Part shown: positions 37,482 to 50,402 of the stretch, piece after piece
Layout of the letters: every line of letters begins with the position of its first letter
How positions within the stretch are numbered: the stretch's first letter is position 1
NCBI GenBank assembly: GCA_008694505.1
Contig: VZDJ01000102.1
Span: 124,763-188,762, forward strand
Length of the DNA stretch: 64,000 nt
Reading direction: 5' to 3'
Source: Cyanoderma ruficeps
Taxonomy: Eukaryota > Chordata > Aves > Passeriformes > Timaliidae
Program-made: the position numbers and the translations under genes
Notes under the pieces: model-generated
What the model was told of the DNA's origin: nothing
Databases searched by the model: none
What the model saw: only the letters and a program-made list of their open reading frames with translations

Positions 37482-40400
37482 ATTGACTTTCATCAGTGCT
37501 TCGGTTTTGTCACTCCAGATCCGTTCCTGAATGCTCCCAGATCTCCAGGGCTGGCCCAGCCACCCACAGTGCTCTGATCTCAGCCCTGGTGCCTCTCCCA
37601 GCCCGGGGTGATGGTGCTCTTCTTCCCCTGACTCTGTGCTTTGACACATCTCTCTGAAGTTTGGTCTGCCTTGTCGCTGACTGGAGGCACAGCCCCTCTG
37701 ATGCTCATGGCAAATGTCATTTCTCCCTTTTGTCAGTTTTCCTTGGGTGGGAGCACGTCCCTTGCTCATTAAGTAAAACAGATAGTTAGCTGATTGCTTG
37801 TGCTCCACTTAATGGTGTGATGGGATATGTGTCACTCTTGTCAGGGGTGGAGAATAATCTTCAGAAGGGGGCAGTTCACCCTGAAGATGCTCTTCTGGTG
37901 TCACCATCAGTGTCCTGGAGGTCCTGCTCGCCCTCTGCTGGGTTCCTTGTGCTGATCCCACTGCCTTTTTATGGCATTGGACAACTTTTTGTGGCATTTT
38001 ATGACTTGTCTTTTTATGGCAACTGGACAACTGCATCCACCTGAGCTAAGGCCATCACCGTGCCCCAAGTCCTCTCCTATCAAAGGCTCTGACAGAACTG
38101 CAGTAAAGTGCCTTAATCACCAGAGTGGAACTCCAGTGGAGACCAGGCCTGGAATTGCATTCACAATAAATAATCGAGATAATTTGATCCTTTGGCACTT
38201 ATCTGTGAATGTTTTTGGCAATGGCACTGCCATTTCTTGTGCTTTTGTTGTGCAAACTAGCAGAAATTAGTTCTTTACCTCTTCAGTTCCACTTTTACTT
38301 TTCATCTCCTCTCTCTTTCTGATCTTCCTATATTTGCACTAAAAGCATTTTAGTAAACATATACAGACTTCTCCTGAAATTATATTTTAGGGTTCTCTCA
38401 AAGAGCATCCATGATTCAACTTCTCCCATTATTTGGCCAATTCTTTCGTACTTAACTGTAGAACTTTCCAGAGTTTGAAAGGTGTATATCCTTTTCTTTA
38501 AACAGATGTTCAAACGAAGTGAAAGAATTCAGTTGCAAGCCATTCATTCATCCATGATGTTACAGGAGAAAAATTTTCACTCTGCTTGTTTGTTTTTGTG
38601 GAAGGCATAATAAACAAGCTTGTAAGTCCCTTGTCAGTTTTTATTTTTGTCTTTATGTCTTTACAACATCTGTTTCAGAAACACCAGGCTTTGTTTCTAT
38701 TCCGGTTTGTTTCGGCCAGTGTGTACTGAAAAAAAGATACTGTTAAATTTACAAGTAAATTATAAGGATTCCTATATACTTCTAATAGGTTTTGACTGTC
38801 CAGATGGCAACTAAAACCTCAAACTTTTCCCATGGGCTGGCAACTTTAAAAAGAAACAAAAATAGCAACACAAATACCAGCCCCCTCAAACAAATAACAG
38901 TAAATTAATGGCTTTTCTTACCTCTACACCACAGGTCTGGCTGATAAAGCAGCAAAAATACCTTGTCATTTACAGAAAAGAACAGAGTTTTGTGATCCTG
39001 TAAAATTTAATTTGTAGTAGTAGAAGAGTTTGGGTCTTGTCCACCTAACACAGCCCTGCCTTTGTTAGCTTGAAGCACCTGCAGCCAAACTTCCACCCAA
39101 GAACAAAATCTGTGGTATGTGGGGAACTGAGAGGAGCAATAAACTCTCAATATCTCAGTGGTGAGGATCGTTTTGTTTTTCTCACCTACTGCTGCTGCTG
39201 CAACAGAATAAGCTGAATTCTGGTGGATATTTTGAGCTGAACAGCACTTCTAATGGTTACCTGCTGTTTGCCTCTTAGATGAGCTCACTGCTTTTCCATT
39301 TGACCTCATGTGGACCCAAATTATTGTAAGGGATTAAGAAGAAAGATCTTAAAATGTAGAAAAAGAAAGGGATGTCCAGTTTGGGACTAGGCAGTAGTCT
39401 CAAACTTTACTGAGTCACCACTATGCTTGACATTGTTTTTCCTTGGGATAGTCACTTTTCTCCTCTGAATTTTATATATTTTTTGGAAAAAAGAGACTTT
39501 TCATCCCCTCCTTCTCATTGTGTTGGTTGGGAGAATAAATTAAAATGCATTCATTTAGTGCATGTTGGTGCAGCACATTAAAATGCAGGGGGAGTGGCTG
39601 GATTACATTTTATACATTTTGTGTAAGTGATGACACAATTCCTGGATAGCATCTTTAAAACAAGAATTCTTTTCCCACAGAGATATCCAGTAATATTTTC
39701 TATTCACAGAAGGTTCACCTAATGGTTTCAGAGCATGTTAAAACATTTAAGAAAATAAATTTCCTAATGGTCAGACAACTGGGCCATATAGTTTTTATTG
39801 GTGTAGAGTGGTTAAGTGCCTTGCATATATTATATATCAGGGAATAAAGTGGAAATTAAATTTTGGACCAATTTAGGGACAAATAAATTGGTAAAGATTT
39901 TCCTGGTTGCTCTGCAGAAATAGTTCATTACCTCCATCGATAAGTATTTTTCACATTGATGTCTCTCCATTGTGTGCTGTCTCTAAGACTGAATTGTGAA
40001 ATAGGAGCATTGTGTGCCAGTTTTAAGTAAAAACCAAGTCAAAGGGTCTTTTCTTTGGCCACTGCCTTTGAATAGTGTTTTTGACTGTACATGACTTATG
40101 GGGTAGCTTGAGACTAAAGTCCAATTATGAGGTGAAAGAGCAAGTTTAATTTGGATGGGAAGTTGTTGCTTAAGAGTTAGAGAGATTATTGACTAGTTTA
40201 ACAAGATGGGTAATATAGAATGTATTTTCTTATTTATCTTTTGTATGAGGACACAGAAAATTCTCTTGACTTTTGTCTGAGGCAGAAAACAGGTGGGATT
40301 CCTTGGCTGGAAATGATGCCTAAAGTTTTAGCTTCCATGTTTTTCAGGTTCTGTGCTGCCCGGGGTGCAGTTCTGAGCTAACATTCAATGTCACTCAGCT

Positions 40401-40561
40401 CTCTTCAAAGAGCAGGGAGACAAAACAAATCCTTTTCCTGCTGGAAACCAAGGACAACTGTTACAAGTTTCAGGCCCAAAAGCACAAACAGTGGTGGGCT
40501 GGAGAGGAAACAAGGATGGGACTTCATAACCTGAAGCTGTAATTGGACAATTAACCCCAAT

Positions 40562-40588
40562 ATGCAAATGGACTAAAACTTATAAAAG
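40562..40588 (+). promoter_or_regulatory. LTR promoter core: octamer plus TATA box
   Basis: An exact octamer (atgcaaat) is followed 19 bases later, start to start, by tataaaag. Both elements and the spacing are preserved in the inverted LTR copy at 59617-59643. Octamers of this kind are known POU-factor binding sites; use of this one is inferred. Confidence 0.55.
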
Positions 40589-40610
40589 TGTGAGACCTCG
40601 TGACCAGGTG

Positions 40611-40676
40611 TCCATTTTGTGACTATTTTGGGTCCATTTTGTGACCATTTGGGGTCCATTTTGTGACCATTTTGGG
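40611..40676 (+). repeat. Three tandem 22-bp units inside LTR copy 1
   Basis: Three consecutive 22-base units each begin tccattttgtgac and end in a g-rich gggg/tggg run. They differ by only a couple of bases. They lie just downstream of the TATA box. The other LTR copy has one unit at the same place. Confidence 0.9.
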
Positions 40677-42099
40677 TCCACCTGGGTGTAGCCCTGGCCA
40701 GGCTCATGTCCTGCCTGAGGTGTACCCTTTAAAGGCCTTTTAATAAATATTGACTTTATTCTCTAGCTCTGTCCAGTCTCTGTTTCAGGTCAGCCTTCCC
40801 AGGGCACCGTGGCCATGCCACTCCTTCCCTCCACTCTGGGCTCTGCAGTCTGTCCTCTGGCATCTGTGGCAGCCAGGCTGTGAATTCCCTGGGATGCAGG
40901 ACAGGGATCTCCTGTGACAGTCACTCCTCTCTGTGCTTCTGCAAACCCTTCTAAAACACACCAAAGTGCTTCTCATCTTCAAGAAAGGAAATGTGTGCAG
41001 GTCCTCTTGGTACCCCATGCAGGAGGGAAGGAGAGATGGATCGTTCTGATATTTTTAAGGCAACAGGCAAACCACTCCGTCACCATTTGAGGAGAAAAAG
41101 GAGGTTCTGTAGGCATTAATTAAAATCCTATTAAAATTTTTGCTCATCTGCAAATGTGAATGGAAAGATTTTGACCTGCCCTTGCCATGACAGCTCGCTG
41201 CTGCCTTCATTTCTCCCGGTTTGTGAGGCATGAGGAAATAAGATGGGTTCCAAGAAGAGGGATAATTCTATTTTCTTCACAGTGTGTGAGGAGAGAAAGG
41301 CTGCCATGTGTTGATGAGATCATCACTTTAATAGCAGCCATTTATCTCTGAATGCTCTCTGGAGGTAAACACCATGATGACTTTTAAAGTTAAAAGCATA
41401 ATTCAGCCTGGTTATTTTCCTAATCCTCTTCTTATTGAGGTGGATTGGTTCACCTGATCTATTTAAATGGTGGTGAATGCAGAATATTTTGTTTGAAGAA
41501 TGCCTTTTATATTTATTTCACCTTGATTTAGGATTCAAGAGCAGATTAAAAAGAAAAAACAAAACAAAAACCCAACCAAAAAGCCAACAAAACCATGCAA
41601 CTCTCCATCTTTTCAAGTAAAAAGCTGATTGGGCCAAGAGGAAATACACAGGAGAAAAAACCAAAGCATTCTTCTTTATGCTTTCTTTACGAGAAAAGTT
41701 GTTTTGCAAATAACAAAAACGACAAAAAAAATTTCTAAATTCTCCTCAGGAATGACACAAATCACTGCAATCAGTTTGGATTCTCAAAATAGTGCTGCTT
41801 TATACCCAGAGTAAGCTGGTTGCTGAGGAATAGGTAGACTGAGCCTTTAAATTTGGACTCATACCTGTGGGAGATTTTTATTAGAAGCTGGTTGTAGATG
41901 AAGTGAGTTTAGAGATAAAATTATTAGAAAAAGGCATTATCCTCAAATCAAGAATATAGTGGTCTTGCAAGAACTTAATCTACTCTGATATAAACCCCGA
42001 TAATAAACTTTTCTGCAGCTATTTTTGTTGCTGGTGCAAGGAGAGCACCAGCTTTTGCATACATACCTTCCATTTTCTACTTTGGAGGGTTAAATAATC

Positions 42100-42165
42100 C
42101 AGTTGTTTTGGGTTTTTTTGTGGGTTTTGTTTTTTGGGGTTTTTGGGTTTTTTTTCCATTTCAAT
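42100..42165 (+). repeat. G/T-rich low-complexity tract
   Basis: Repeated T runs separated by groups of three or four G (gggtttttt, ttggggtttttgggtt). Several G triplets occur close together, so a weak G-quadruplex on the + strand is possible but not shown. Confidence 0.65.
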
Positions 42166-43239
42166 GAGATTTTGGACTTTCCTGTAGAGCAGCAGCAAGA
42201 AGCCAAACTTGTTTCTTTCTTTTCCACATAAGGAATCAAGCTTTTTTCTTTTCCTTTTTTTCTGGGACTCTGCTCGTACAGAGCAAGACCATAAGATGAG
42301 AATTGTGGTGTGTTGCAGTGAGTTTTGTGGAAGTTGATCTTTGGGTGTTGGTTCACACTCACAATTTCATCCATGGGATTAAACTGGGATCTTCTCAGTA
42401 TTAAATTAAAGAGTTTCTCTCCTCAGATGCATTTATAAAAAAATAACTATTTTAAGGGACATTTGTCCCAGAAAGAAGACACTTTGACAGTCATGTAGGA
42501 CAATTTCCTGTCCTAAATTCAGATAAAATTTCCAGGATGGCCATCAAAACATTCGCCTGGTGGCAGTTTGGGTTTTCTTATGCACATTTCTCAAAATTTC
42601 ACCTGTAAATTCTGCAAACAAGATGAAGGGTTTATGAGAAAATTTTCAGTTAGTCATATTATTTCCATAATTATTTATTCCCTGTAAATATCCTCCTTGT
42701 TAATAAACAGCTCTAGAAGTTTGAGCTGTTCAAGTTTTCTCCTCTGAAATAAAAATACTGTTTAAAAATAGAAACCCTCCATAACCTTGTACATAATTGT
42801 CTACTTATCATAAGCTTTTCCTTTAAGTTTTCACATTTACTTGACTTGAGTTACTGAGTTCAATAATGGTCAAGATGCATGTATAGACCCAAAAAAAAAA
42901 AAAAAAAGGGATACTTAACATTGAGGAGAAATGTATTGATTCAATTAAGTTCCTGTCGTGTGCCCTAGGAAGAAATGTCAGATTAAAGCCAGTTATATTG
43001 GTTAGATATTTCAGATGTGACACAAATGAAGGCTTTATTAATTCCTAGGTTCCTAATTGTTTTATTTGCATCACAGCACACCATAGCTCTTGGATATGGT
43101 TCTGCTCTTGTCCTCCCTGTAATTACTTAGGATTTGGGCACAGGCGAGAGAAACTCAAGCCTGTCTCATTAATTGCTTGGTTTCTTTTGATGGCCATACA
43201 TTACCTGCAGGATTTATTTGATGACCACTGCTTCTGCTG

Positions 43240-43276
43240 TTTCCTGAAGACACAGTGTCTTTTCCTGAAGACACAG
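43240..43276 (+). repeat. 16-bp direct repeat
   Basis: The 16-mer tttcctgaagacacag occurs at 43240-43255 and 43261-43276, also offset by 21 bases. Confidence 0.9.
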
Positions 43277-44239
43277 ACATCTTTTATCTTATGGTACATC
43301 TTTAAGGTCAGGACATGCTCTTATCTCCTGTGTAGATATGAAGAATTGGGCACAGACAAAGTGGTTTGTTGAAAGGGTGTATGTGAAATCTTTGGTTCTT
43401 GTACTCATTCATCCTAATTTATTCACAAGATTTCATACTGGTAAAACAGATTGCTTTTTTTCTGGTTTCTTTTTTTTTTTTCTTTTTTTGATTTCCATAG
43501 TTTTGCTGTTACAGTTTACTTTACATGGTTCTCAAAGGAGCGTCTGAAAATGCATCATCACTAGTGTGTGATGGAGCAACACACAGAATTGGTGATTTCA
43601 AACAAACCCACACACTTCAAATTAAGAACCTAAATATTTTATTTTAAAAACTGACTCTTCAAACAGGTTCTGATTTTCTTCCTAAATCTATTTTCTTGCT
43701 AGACTGTTTTTTTATTCTGATGGGAGTGGAAAATCTATTTCATGCATTGAAAGGACCAACAGAAAATATGAATGAAAAATATCACACCCAGCCTTTAGAT
43801 CAACATTGGGAATCCAAAGATTTAATGTGGGATAGAAGAGCAGCCAAAACAACTTGGCTTCTAGTACAAAATTTATTTTGAGGAAGACAAAGTCCCTGTG
43901 AGAGATGATGGAAGACAATTAAGGACAAGTCTGGTTCTGCTAAGGCAGTAATCTGCTAGATTTGTGTCACATTACTGACAATTATACTGAAAACCAGCAG
44001 ATTTCTCAAGTTTGTAGAGGGAACTCCTTGGAGTCTTGATAGGCAGGATCCTCCCCAGGCAAATATCCTGAATCAGAGTCACATATCAGCCTATGCCTAC
44101 AGTGCTGATGCTGCAAAATCAACATTTCTCTCTTACCTTGGAAGCCGTTCTTCCCTTCTTTATCCATTGCACACATTTTTTTCTGAATAATAGTGGGAAG
44201 CCCAAGAGAAAACAGAGTAAAAAGATCCTTGGTTAGTCA

Positions 44240-44335
44240 AGCAATTTTGGTTTTGTCTTGGTGGGTTTTTGGGATTTTGTTTGTTTGTGGGTTGGTTTGT
44301 TTTTTGTTGTTGTTGGGTTTCTTTTTTTTTAAGAG
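44240..44335 (+). repeat. G/T-rich low-complexity tract
   Basis: A T-rich tract with groups of G (gtgggtttttggg, gtttgtttgtgggttgg) ending in a T run. It resembles those at 12.65 kb and 42.1 kb. The open frames that cross it are artefacts. Confidence 0.65.
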
Positions 44336-47326
44336 AAGAACCAACTTGTACAGTGCCAGACACAATTTCAGGTTAAGACCTCTGCAAATGTCAATGGATT
44401 TTCATTTGAATCTCCCACGAGAGTATTTCAGACCTAGTAGCCCTGTCAATTTTAAGATAATAAATTTTGAAAAGAGCTATATAAATAGGAAGAATTTTTT
44501 TTTTTTCATTTCTTGACTTGTGAGAATCTTACTGTGCTTAGCTGCAACTGTGGCACATGACAATTTTGTCTATATATTTTCTCCCTCATCATCAAGTTTT
44601 TTTATCTTCCGTGTTGACCTTGTGGTTGTGCCACTCTTGCTGCCCTCAATCTAACAAAGAGGTGGGGCCAACACTGATTTTTCTTGGCATGCAAGGAGAA
44701 TGTGGGGAGCAGTTCTGTGGACCCAGCCTTGGTTTTCTGCTGCTCACAGCGTGTACAGCTCTGATCGCTGCAGGATCTGAGCCTGTGGAGCTGCAAGCAC
44801 GACACACCAGCCTGTTTCTAGACCTGCATCCTCTCATGTTACAGACAGAAAAGGGTTTTACTTTTCCATGGAAAAGTTATTACTGCATATATGTCTCCCC
44901 ACTAGCACTGATTCTGACCCTCAGAACCTCTGGCTTCCTGCGAAATTAGACTTTTGTTTAAATGTTAATAACTTTCGAGCGGCGCCGTGCCGCTTTCAAA
45001 TGCAAAATTGTGTCAATAAGGTGGAAATAAATTTAATAGGCTTAATGGTGCCTGTAGAATAAAGCAGCTTGTCTGTGACCTCCTCATTAAGGTGTTTGCT
45101 GACAATGCAGACTAACAGCAGTAGGACATTAATACAACCATGTGAGGAATTACTTTACTTTAAAAGACTTCAGCAAATTTTCATGCCTTTACCCATCCCC
45201 ATTCTGTCTGGCTGCTAGAACCTGTCAGTACTTCAAATACCTTATCTTCCTCCTTGACAGGGAATTTCTAAACATACATAAATCTGTGGACCTAATTGCT
45301 GTTGGATCTTTTTCTCAAACATGTTTCCCAGGAAACAGTCTGAACCATGAAAATGCTGAACCGTAAAAGTGCCACGACTGTGAAGTTAAGGTATTTATGC
45401 CATCTACACCTTCACTCTTTCCTTTAGATTTTGCCATACCCACCTTCTTTTTGAAACAATTAGCATTTTGAATGTAAAACTCGTGAGCAGTTAGACTGAA
45501 ATTTAATCACCTGAGTGATTCTTCTGAGTCAGCTCTGGCTTTATCTCAAAACAGAGCGTGCCTTGATGCAGCAATGGAAGGTCATTTTTTGTGCCAAATT
45601 GTTGTGCTTTGCATTATTCACATGCAGCACAACTTTTTTCCCACCCCTGAAATAGTTAAATAAATGCAATTGGGAGGTCCTGTAGTGCTTTGGGTGTGTC
45701 AGGACTGTGTGTGGATGAACTTGAAAGGTGTGAGCCTGGCTTAAAGCTCTTGGGCACAGAGGGGTCACAGTGGTTTTCCAGATGGGACCTATTGGTGCTC
45801 ATCAGCTTTTGCACCAGTCTCGTGTTGGACTGGTGGGAAATGCTCCTAATGCAATAATTTGCCAGAGAAAATTGCAAAATTGACTGAGAGTGAGCAACTT
45901 TCAGGGAGTGATATGCTCATCGTGTCACACACGCTGTATTAACAGATGATGGTAATTGAAGCAAGATTGAAATAGTCTAAGGTGAACCTTAATATTTATG
46001 GATTTTGTCAAACAGTGAAAAAAAGTCTCAATTACAAAAAAAACCTAGCACAGGGTAATAAACCTTTCAGTTATACCTAGCTCTTCCTGATTTAACAAAA
46101 TCCACTAAGTGAGTTTAAAAAAAATACGTAGCTATAAGAATGTGCCATGTGCTGGTACTTGAAATTCATATATTAGAGATTGAACAGAAGTATGATCAGT
46201 GTTATTCAGGGAAATGCCTGTTGCATTTCATTTTCCTCAACAGCTGCTTCTTTTATTTCATAAAGAGTTCTCAGGTGCTTTACAAAATCAGGTTTTTCTG
46301 CTGTTACAGCTAGAATTAGTGTTATTCTCTGTTTTTGTATCACTGATGCTTCATTTCGGCAAATCCTAACACAACTGTCAACACTGACTGTAAGGTGAAA
46401 TGTGAGGGCTCAACATGGAGTGTCTCATTTTAAAACATGAATATTAAAATAAAAATTTTAAATATATATATAAATATATATTTTTATGTATAATGAAGTT
46501 GCTTTTTCTTCAGAAATCTTTACACTTTCCAAATTCCTAACTTAAAATATTTCTTCAGAGTAATTCACAGAGAAACAATGTGAAGTCTTTGGTCATGGAA
46601 CTTCATTGTGCCATTTAATTTAAGGGTTCAACACCTTTATTCCTTTATTATCTTCAGCCACTGAAGGTTTTTCTGGTTTAATCTGATCATATATAATAGA
46701 AAAAATGTTAATGGTTTGGAATAGAACTGCTTGGAATAAATAGAATTTTCTTTATGGTTATCAAAAGCCTTGACTCTATTTTCATAAATTAAGTATCTTC
46801 CAAACCTATTTATTGCTTTGTAAATTCCACAAGAAATTAGTGTTGCCCCTAAATCATACGGTTCTAATATACAGTTTTAACTTTAAAAAAAAAAGGGGGA
46901 AGAAACCAAGTATTCTGTGCCATGAAAATAATCTTAAAATCAATTTGTAAGAATGGGGGAAAGGAGGTTTAGAAGAAATAGAAACTTCCTCTTTCTGTGA
47001 GTGTTCATTTTTTGATTATACGTTTATATTTCCAGTTATTGAGCTACGAATAAAAGAAGTGGGCTTTTCTTTTTAAAAAAATAGGAAATTTTAAGAGTCA
47101 CTCAACTCCCTGAGATTTTGAGTAAGACCTTGAAGGCTGTAATACCTTTCATAAAACTGCAAGACTTTCAACTGCGTATAACCTCCCATCTGTCCATATT
47201 TTACACCCTTCTTTACTCTTTAAACGAGTCTCTAAACCCAAGACTCTAATCCCTGCCTTCTTCACAAAGTATTTTAGGGTAAAATATGACTAGGAAGCAG
47301 CTTGCCTCCTGCTGGCTCCAATATTT

Positions 47327-47347
47327 TATATATATATATATATATAT
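47327..47347. repeat. (TA)n microsatellite
   Basis: About ten uninterrupted TA dinucleotides. Confidence 0.9.
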
Positions 47348-49441
47348 CTCTTCATTGCAGTGCAGCCCCTTCCTTAAGCTGAATTTTAAATTCCCCGCAT
47401 CATGTACGGTGTTCTGCACCTATCAATTACAGAGGCCAGGCCCTGTCAATGAGACCTCACCTTCTCAAAGGACTCGAATGGTTGTTTTTCTTCCATTCAT
47501 TTCTCATTCATTCTGCTTTAGCACGGATCTTGAACTGTAACACCGTGGTTGAAATATCTGAAAAGCTTTGATGTTCATTTTTAGATTGGTTTCCTAAGAA
47601 ACTGCAGTTTACGTGATTGTGCTGTTCATCTGTCAGCTGTAAATCTGAAAACTACTGAGAAAACCTGAACAAAGGTTCAGGAAAACGAATTTATGAAAGT
47701 GAAAATGAATTTGTGTTAGATGGAGATAATTAGGGAAGGTTGTCAGGAGGTGAGAGGGGAAAGATGCAGGTGAATTACCTTCCTCTGAGAGAAGGGCACC
47801 ACACAGGGAGATGTTCCCTTTCAGGGTCTCTACTTTGTGAAGCAAACTTCAAGCTTCCCTTCTTGCTGTAGTCACGTTCAGCCACTTATTATGTTAATAT
47901 TTCCTATCTGAACAGTAGAAAACACTTTCCTGAAGTGCCAGTGAAGGATTCCTGCTTTTTCCCCCCTCATATTTCTAAGTGAAGCTTGAGCCATTAGAAC
48001 ATCTCCCACTGCTCTCAGTTTTCTGTGTAAATAGAGGCAAAAGCTCATTTTGAACTTTGCTGAAATGCAGAAGCAGCTGCTTCCCTTGCAGTCTGAGGTC
48101 TGTCAGCTCAGGAGGAATCCCCACTGTGGATTTGGTTTGGTAAGAGGGACTGAGATAAAATAAACCCATCTTCCAGCCACACCAAAGGGGTCTCAGACTT
48201 TTATTTAGGTAATAAAACTCAAACCTTTAAAAAAGAAAATGCTTTGGCTTGGTTTCTGTCCTTTTTTTTTGTTGAAGGATGGACCTGGTTCAGATGATGA
48301 CCCTCTCCTGAAATGGGTATTGTCAGGTTTATATCAGAGAGCCTGTTAGGTTGACATATGGATACCTCAACTGCCTCAAAACCAATAAAACCAATTCTCT
48401 GGCTCCATTAATTCTCCATGCATCACCAACAAACGTTTTCCCATTTTCCCTGCATATTCTGAAGAATTATGAAACTGCTTTTTTTCTCCAAAAAGGCGGA
48501 ATGGCAAAATTATGGACTCCAAATGTTAATGTCATAGCTCAGCTTTTATTATGCTTCTTGTGCTTCAGGTAACAACTTTAAATTTCTTTAGTCAGCACGT
48601 TCAGGTCATCTCATAATTAGCAGATAGATCAGTAATATTTCTCAGGATTTAAGCCTTCCCAGTGACTGGATTGTGGCTGTCCTCTCTAAATGGTTGAGTT
48701 TAGGGATTAAGTTAGAGGGAGTGCAAAAGTGTAACTGTAGTGAACTACTGATTTAAACCAGTCCATGATTTGCTGAATCTAAAATGTTGCTGGTCATTAG
48801 AATAAGCCTGTTAATTTCTTTATTACAATCACATTTTCTCAGCTTTTTATATTTTCCTTTCTTGGTCATTAAAGTTAATGTAGAACTTCGAGTTTGCTAC
48901 TGCTTTCCATTCCGTATGCTGAGTGTGCCTAAAATTGTGTCATTCTTTTGGGTTGGGTCTTTTCCTCTTCATTTATGATCAAATAAACAAACAAATATCT
49001 TGTCCTGCCATCCTTATTGCCAACATTCACATCAGAGGTTCTTGGAGAGTGTGTGTGAAATATTTTATTTTCCTAGCATCATCGTGTTGTACAAGCTTTA
49101 AAATTTGGGGTTTAAGTGGTCATTTCATAACCTACCCATGCTCTAGAGAGACCGTGACACTTTCAAACACCAGGTTTCCCAGAATTTAATATTCATGAGG
49201 TCCCTACCAATCCTATTTGTTTTCCTATTCTGTCCTTGAATAAATATTTTTTTCTTCTTCATTCTTTCACCTACTCTGGTATTCACAGAAATAGTAACTC
49301 TCTTGTTCCTGGTTTAATCTGTTGTTTTTTATATTAATCACCCCATTTTGTTCTATATCACACTGAAATTTCATTTCTTTATGAAATAATTGACAAAAGC
49401 TCTATTGCTGTCTTCATAATTCTTTTGGAGTATATCCCATG

Positions 49442-49453
49442 ATATATATATGC

Positions 49454-49484
<31 letters not shown>

Positions 49485-49496
49485 TACATATACATN
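49442..49496. repeat. AT/AC dinucleotide microsatellite
   Basis: A compound (TA)n and (CA)n tract that includes one undetermined base at 49496, probably a polymorphic or hard-to-assemble repeat. Confidence 0.9.
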
Positions 49497-50335
49497 CAAT
49501 AATATGATGTTTCATTTTATCCATAAATGCAGGCTGTCCTATCTACCCAAATAAAGGTGGTTTTTTTCTCTGAGTGCTTTACTGTAGGTAGGAGTCATCC
49601 TCTTTCTCTAGAAGAAACAGCAGAGACTTCATCTAATAGGATTATTGACTACCTGTAAAAGCAGCTTTTATGCACATTCATGCTTTTCCAAACCCCTTTT
49701 TTAGCATTAGCACTTTTTATATTCTAGCTATAACTTTTTTTTTTTGGTTTTTGAACACCTGATAGGATTAACCCAAGTGCCAAAAATTACTTGTTTTTCT
49801 GTTTGGGTGCTGTGGACTGCCAGACTGATGCTCAGTGCATTGAGCATTCACAGTTTTACTCAGGGTTCCTGCACAATCACTTCTGGAAATAAATATTCAC
49901 AGCCTGCCTTGCTTTCTCAGTTTCTTCCAAGCAGGTCCGAGCAGGAAATCTAAAAAGACAAGGATAACCTGGCACCCTGGAGGTGGAAAAGAGAACGTGG
50001 GGGAGCAATGCTGAGAAACCCAAGTTTGCTTTCTCTACTTTATGTTGTGGCCAGAAAATTAAAGTTACCCTGGTTTTGTTTCCCTTCTGTAAGGTGGTGA
50101 CTGTAGAAATCATGCAGATTAACTAATTGAAGACCTTAATGCAGTCATAAATGATATTATTGCACCCATATATGGGAAGGAATAATCAAACCCCTGTAAA
50201 AGTTGCAATGTGATAAATTTGGCAGAGTTGGAATCCTTGTAGCATTTCTTTTTTGTTTTGCCCTTTTTGGTTTTTTTCTCTTTTAATGCAGCCTGAAATT
50301 TTATCAGATATAGATCTTGTTTTCATGCTTTATGC

Positions 50336-50402
50336 AGAATCAAAGGATCATTTAGGTTGGAAGAAACTTTAAGGTTGAGTCCAACTGCGTGGTCCCTTAT
50401 TT
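50336..50402 (-). mobile_element. Short CR1 3'-end remnant
   Basis: The + strand reads agaatcaaaggatcatttag then gttggaagaaactttaaggt and gagtccaactgc. This is the reverse complement of the last ~65 bp of CR1 elements, so the insertion is on the - strand and severely 5'-truncated. Confidence 0.75.

Larger units (their letters stand above)
40293..40806 (+). mobile_element. Solo LTR, copy 1 of an inverted LTR pair
   Basis: This block is about 510 bp and closely related, in opposite orientation, to 59441-59919. It has the layout of a retroviral LTR: an atgcaaat octamer at 40562-40569, a tataaaag box at 40581-40588, three tandem 22-bp units at 40611-40676, an aataaa polyadenylation signal at 40742-40747, and a ctctgtccagtctctg segment near the end. 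No retroviral coding sequence adjoins it, so it is read as a solo LTR. The ends are set by where the two copies stop matching and may be off by some bases. Confidence 0.8.

Noticed and set aside
37969..38030. Repeated ctttttatggca/ggacaac motif, read on the - strand as repeated CHKK
   Set aside because: It is only a short imperfect direct repeat. No protein or element family was recognised.
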